A DNA stretch of 64,000 nt. Source: Yoonia sp. (GTDB taxonomy: Bacteria; Pseudomonadota; Alphaproteobacteria; Rhodobacterales; Rhodobacteraceae). Position numbers and translations under genes: made by a program. This document shows positions 60,260-64,000 of the stretch, in pieces. The DNA is taken from NCBI RefSeq assembly GCF_030731595.1, contig NZ_JANQTS010000082.1, positions 1 to 64,000 of the forward strand, in the 5' to 3' direction. The notes beneath the pieces were generated by a model. The model worked only from the letters and a program-made list of their open reading frames with translations, was not told the origin of the DNA and did no database searches. Position 1 is the stretch's first letter. The number at the start of each line of letters is the position of its first letter.

Positions 60260-60457
60260 TTATCTTGCCGCAGCGCGCGCGGCCTCCAGCGCTTGGCGCA
60301 GAACGCCCTGATCCCCAATGTGATTTGCAAGGATCAGCACAAGGCGCGCATTCAGCGCATGCATCGCAGCCTCGGACAGCCCCTCGTGCGCCGCGAGCAG
60401 TTCAGCGTAGAAATCATCGGTGTTTTCAAGATTGGGTGCGAGGATCAGATCCGCCAT
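60260..60457 (-). CDS. DUF2783-type small protein
   Basis: 65 aa MADLILAPNLENTDDFYAELLAAHEGLSEAAMHALNARLVLILANHIGD. Confidence 0.75.
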   Translation of the reverse strand: MADLILAPNLENTDDFYAELLAAHEGLSEAAMHALNARLVLILANHIGDQGVLRQALEAARAAAR

Positions 60458-60460
60458 TGT

Positions 60461-62083
60461 TCACGCCTTTCCAAGCGCGCGGTGCAGCGCGCTCTCTATT
60501 TCCGCAAGATCAAGGCGATCCCAGCGTGCCACGACATGCTGATCCGGGCGGATGAGATACACAGCCGCAGGGCAAGTGCCGAGGTATCGCGCGGCCAATG
60601 GTCCTGAGGGATCATCCTCTGTCGAGACCGCGATCACCGGAATCTCTTTGCCCGCAATGGTCAAAGCAGCGGGGCACCCTGTGTTGATCGTCAGAACGGT
60701 GAAGTCACCGCGCAGATGGTCCAGCAGGAAACTATCCCCGCAAGGTGCATCGCTGCAAGGGCTGCCCGGGCGTGACCGCGCAGGGCCCTCGGGCAAGGCA
60801 TCAGGTCCGTTCAGCGGCCCCGCGTCGTAGGTGCAAGGGACGGATAACCGCCCCGAGTTCACCATCGGGCGCGCAAAGGGGAAGTGTTCGACCAGATCCA
60901 GCACCGCATCGCGGAAAAGCGCATGCGCCGGATTGCGCGGGGTCAGGAAATCCGCAGAGCGCGACGAATTCTTGATGTTTTCCATCGCCCCGTGCTTGCG
61001 CTCGGCGTGATAGGTATCAAGTAGCGCATCAGGGGCTTGCCCGGTGATCACGGCGGCCAGTTTCCAGCCAAGGTTGTCGATATCCTGCATACCGCCATTG
61101 GCCCCGCGCGCCCCAAAGGGGCTGACCTGATGGGCGCTGTCGCCTGCAAAAAAGACGCGCCCGTGGCGGTAGTCTTTCATCGTGCAGCAGCGGAAAGTGT
61201 AGATCGAGGTCCAGACCAGTTCAAACGGGATATCCGCCCCGATCATGGCCGCCACGCGGCCGCGGATGCGGTCAGGGTCAAGTTCGGCCTTACGGTCAAT
61301 GTTCCAGCCCAGCTGAAAATCGAGCCGCCAGACATCATCAGGCTGCTTGTGCAACAGCGCTGTTTCACCACGATTGAAGGGCGGATCGAACCAGAACCGC
61401 CGTTCAACAGGAAAATCGGCCTCCATGCGAATATCGGCGATCAGAAAGTTGTCCTCGAACACGCGGCCCTCGAAATCGAGGCCCATCATGGCGCGAACGG
61501 GGGAATTGGCCCCGTCACAGGCCACCAGATAGTCCGCTTCGATCTGGTAAGGGCCGTCAGGCGTGTCCACATCAAGACGCACATGATCGCCCATCTGCAC
61601 CATCGCTGTCACACAGTTCTGGCCACGAATTTCGATAGGTGCCCCTGCGGCCTGCTGACGGCGGATTTCTTCCACAATGAATTGTTCAAAATACGGTTGC
61701 TGCAGGTTGATAAAGGCGGGGCGCTTGTGCCCCTCTTCCGGCAAAAGGTTGAAGGAATAGATTTCCTTCTCGTCGCGGTAGACCCGGCCAAGGTTCCAGA
61801 CGACCCCTTTTTCCACCATCGGGTCAGCACATCCCAAACGGTCACAAATTTCCAGCGTACGCTTGGCGAAACAAATGGCGCGGCTGCCCTTGCCCACCCC
61901 GTCATGATCATCCAGCACAAGGCAGGCGATCCCCCTCTTGCCCAGATCAAGCGCAAGGCCCATGCCGATCGGACCACCGCCCACGATGACAACGGGGTGA
62001 CGCCTCGGGGCCGTGGCCTCCTGATCCGGGACCTTGGCATAGGGATACAGGCGGAACGCTGTTTGATATCTGACCGCGACCAT
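60461..62083 (-). CDS. FAD-dependent aromatic hydroxylase (MhpA-like)
   Basis: VVIVGGGPIGMGLALDLGKRGI, YLVACDGANSPVR, RVFFAGDSAHQVSPFGARGANGGMQD; start ATG 62083. Confidence 0.9.
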   Translation of the reverse strand: MVAVRYQTAFRLYPYAKVPDQEATAPRRHPVVIVGGGPIGMGLALDLGKRGIACLVLDDHDGVGKGSRAICFAKRTLEICDRLGCADPMVEKGVVWNLGRVYRDEKEIYSFNLLPEEGHKRPAFINLQQPYFEQFIVEEIRRQQAAGAPIEIRGQNCVTAMVQMGDHVRLDVDTPDGPYQIEADYLVACDGANSPVRAMMGLDFEGRVFEDNFLIADIRMEADFPVERRFWFDPPFNRGETALLHKQPDDVWRLDFQLGWNIDRKAELDPDRIRGRVAAMIGADIPFELVWTSIYTFRCCTMKDYRHGRVFFAGDSAHQVSPFGARGANGGMQDIDNLGWKLAAVITGQAPDALLDTYHAERKHGAMENIKNSSRSADFLTPRNPAHALFRDAVLDLVEHFPFARPMVNSGRLSVPCTYDAGPLNGPDALPEGPARSRPGSPCSDAPCGDSFLLDHLRGDFTVLTINTGCPAALTIAGKEIPVIAVSTEDDPSGPLAARYLGTCPAAVYLIRPDQHVVARWDRLDLAEIESALHRALGKA

Positions 62084-62088
62084 AGCGT

Positions 62089-63039
62089 TTACCCTTGCAG
62101 AGCCTCCCACATTTCAAGATCGCGGGCGGCGGTCCAGATGCGCGGATGCCAGATCCCGCGGGCCTCGTCATAGGCGCGGGAAACATTGAACGGCAGGCAG
62201 TGTTCATAGATCGCGTAGTCCTTGAACTTGGGATCACAGACATCGCGCACCGCATCCCAAGCCTCTTTGAGCGTGCCGCCTTTCATGGCCACACGGGCCG
62301 CAGGCTGATAGGTGCTGTTGACAAAGTCACGGGTGCTTTCGATGGCGCGTTCCACGGCATCCTTGCCCACAAGTGCGCCACCCCGACCGGGGGCAATGGC
62401 ATCCACATCATAGGCCTTGATCGCATCAAGCGTCTTGCCCCAATCGGCAAAATGCCCGTCCCCGCAATAACAAGCAGAGTGATCCTCCACGATGTCACCT
62501 GTGAACATCACGTTCTGGTCAGGCACATGGATGACCGTATCACCCGCCGTATGGGCGCGGCCGATCTGCTTGATATCCACACGGCGGTTGCCCAGATAGA
62601 CCGTCATGGCGTCGCTGAATGTCGTGGTGGGCCATGTCAGACCGGGGATGCTTTCATGCCCTTCAAACAGGCGCGGAAAGCGTTGAAATTCGCTGTCCCA
62701 GTCCTCTTGTCCGCGTTCCGCGACCATGGCGCGGGTGATATCGGACATGATGACCTGCGGCGCATCAAAGGCAGAGGCGCCCAGAACGCGCACGGCGTGG
62801 TAATGGGTCAAGACCACATGGCTGATCGGTTTGTCGGTCACCGTGCGGACCTTCTCGATCACCTTATGGGCCAGTCGGGGCGTCGCCTGCGCCTCGACGA
62901 TCATGACGCTGTCGTCACCGATGATGACGCCGGAGTTCGGATCACCTTCGGCGGTAAAGGCATAAAGCCCCTGACCGATCTCATCGAAAGTGATCTTTTT
63001 CTCGGTCATATCCCCTTGGGATGCGAATGCTTTTGCCAT
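62089..63039 (-). CDS. MBL-fold metallo-hydrolase
   Basis: HVVLTHYHAVRVLG (variant HxHxxH), GRAHTAGDTVIHVPDQNVMFTGDIVEDH. Confidence 0.85.
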   Translation of the reverse strand: MAKAFASQGDMTEKKITFDEIGQGLYAFTAEGDPNSGVIIGDDSVMIVEAQATPRLAHKVIEKVRTVTDKPISHVVLTHYHAVRVLGASAFDAPQVIMSDITRAMVAERGQEDWDSEFQRFPRLFEGHESIPGLTWPTTTFSDAMTVYLGNRRVDIKQIGRAHTAGDTVIHVPDQNVMFTGDIVEDHSACYCGDGHFADWGKTLDAIKAYDVDAIAPGRGGALVGKDAVERAIESTRDFVNSTYQPAARVAMKGGTLKEAWDAVRDVCDPKFKDYAIYEHCLPFNVSRAYDEARGIWHPRIWTAARDLEMWEALQG

Positions 63040-63265
63040 TGTTTGCTGTCCTTATGCGCAGGATATTCTTGCGGCACGGTGGGCGACTGTAAAGGGACAG
63101 TTGCGCCATACCAGACGCCAAGGGGCAATATCCTCACACAATCAGCAATACTCTTGCCGGGCTGAGCACCTGGAGGCAGTACCTTCGCTCGGGCGCGAAA
63201 CAGCAAGCCAGTTGCCGCCGCGCCAAAGGGCAACAGCCGCAGGCCATCGCCCTTTGGCATCCGCA

Positions 63266-63601
63266 TCAGTCGTAGCGCAGATCAAAGGTAATCAGGGTGC
63301 CGTCGCCCCGCGTCAGGTTGCGCGCATAGATTTCCCGAGGACCCGGATCGTCATCGACAAAGCCGTTGACGGTCACGTTCTCGCCCACATCGACGGGCAC
63401 CCAGTTCGGGCCCACATAGATGCGGATCTCGCCGCTCGCGTCGGCAAGGCGGAATTCATCCTCGTCTGTGATCCGTTCGACCGTGCCTTGGACGGTGACC
63501 ATTGTGCCGCGCGCGGCATCAGCAATCGGGGTAATGGTCTCGGCCTGCGCCGCAGTGGCGGTTATCGCGGCGAACAGCGCGGCAGTTGCAAGATATCTCA
63601 T
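63266..63601 (-). CDS. Exported OB-fold (BOF/YgiW/CarO-like) protein
   Basis: Signal peptide MRYLATAALFAAITATAAQA, then GTMVTVQGTVERITDEDEFRLADASGEIRIYVGPNWVPVDVGENVTVNGFVDDD; true start at ATG 63601. Confidence 0.8.
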   Translation of the reverse strand: MRYLATAALFAAITATAAQAETITPIADAARGTMVTVQGTVERITDEDEFRLADASGEIRIYVGPNWVPVDVGENVTVNGFVDDDPGPREIYARNLTRGDGTLITFDLRYD

Positions 63602-63633
63602 CGGTTTGCTCCTATGGATATGAAGGGAATGGA

Positions 63634-63771
63634 TCAGTCGAAGGCGATGATCAGCAGCACAACAAGTGCAATGCCGCCAGCGACCAACCATAGCTTGGGC
63701 ATCCGGATTTCGACCTCGCCTGACAGCCAGGTACCCGCTTGCTTGAGATTGAATTTCTGCACGTCGTTCAT
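63634..63771 (-). CDS. 45-aa small single-TM protein
   Basis: Hand translation MNDVQKFNLKQAGTWLSGEVEIRMPKLWLVAGGIALVVLLIIAFD; ATG 63771, TGA 63634; absent from supplied ORF track. Confidence 0.65.
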   Translation of the reverse strand: MNDVQKFNLKQAGTWLSGEVEIRMPKLWLVAGGIALVVLLIIAFD

Positions 63772-63834
63772 GTCTTTCTCCTGTGTTTGTCTGGATCATG
63801 TCTTGATCCGATGACAGGAGGAATGCAGGCTGAG

Positions 63835-63851
63835 TCTGACAGTAGTCTGAC
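63835..63851. promoter_or_regulatory. Direct repeat TCTGAC-N5-TCTGAC (11-bp period)
   Basis: Read directly upstream of small TM/OB-fold genes. Confidence 0.45.
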
Positions 63852-63857
63852 CGGCTG

Positions 63858-64000
63858 TCAGGATTTCGCCGGGCGATAACCAAGGGTGAATTCTGTGCCG
63901 CCACCGGCCGGTGACTGCACATCAACCGAGCCGCCCTGACCACGCTGCACCCGGTCCACAATCGCCAGCCCCAGCCCAGCGCCGCCGGGCAGCGCCCCCT
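63858..64000 (-). CDS. Sensor histidine kinase, C-terminal fragment (runs off window)
   Basis: Hand translation ..ALPGGAGLGLAIVDRVQRGQGGSVDVQSPAGGGTEFTLGYRPAKS*; G2-box GAGLGLAIV. Confidence 0.8.
   Translation of the reverse strand, partial: GALPGGAGLGLAIVDRVQRGQGGSVDVQSPAGGGTEFTLGYRPAKS

Noticed and set aside
63266-63961. Full 231-aa ORF as one protein
   Set aside because: N-terminal 120 aa is non-informative and spans the separately framed 45-aa ORF; the signal peptide at 63601 marks the real start.

Overview
This 64-kb GC-rich window is almost entirely coding and looks like an alphaproteobacterial chromosome, probably Rhodobacteraceae (inferred from gene content). I saw no rRNA, tRNA, CRISPR array, transposase or phage module. 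Left to right it holds: (1) a MoxR ATPase / VWA-like pair; (2) a tripartite tricarboxylate transporter with an AMP-forming acyl-CoA ligase, an acylating aldehyde dehydrogenase and a LacI regulator, resembling a sulfoacetate (sauS/sauT-like) catabolic locus; (3) a Wzx/Wzy-type exopolysaccharide locus with a hybrid histidine kinase, a LuxR-type regulator and a fused WecG/TagA-phosphoglycosyltransferase; (4) a complete hut cluster (hutC, F, I, H, G, U); (5) the most unusual region, 32.7-41.8 kb: an apparent operon encoding an Asp-rich secreted protein, a DUF2271 protein with a flavinylation-like motif, a PepSY-TM/flavodoxin/FNR reductase, ApbE and a TPCP-motif P1B ATPase. Beside it are a PepSY / cytochrome b561 pair and a two-component system whose sensor has a periplasmic RExxE motif. 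Two promoters here share a 20-bp direct-repeat element (16/20 identical) at nearly the same distance from the start codons; (6) a CoA-dependent hydroxycinnamate-type aromatic acid locus (MarR, SDR, feruloyl-CoA synthase-like, TRAP transporter, crotonase, amidohydrolase, P450, acyl-CoA dehydrogenase, FAD monooxygenase); (7) a pcaQ / pobA-pcaCHG-BKACE-pcaB protocatechuate locus; (8) an FAD monooxygenase-DUF2783-MBL hydrolase module; (9) an OB-fold protein, a 45-aa membrane protein absent from the supplied ORF track, and the 3' end of a histidine kinase. Functions are assigned from motif recognition and gene context only; no database searches were run.
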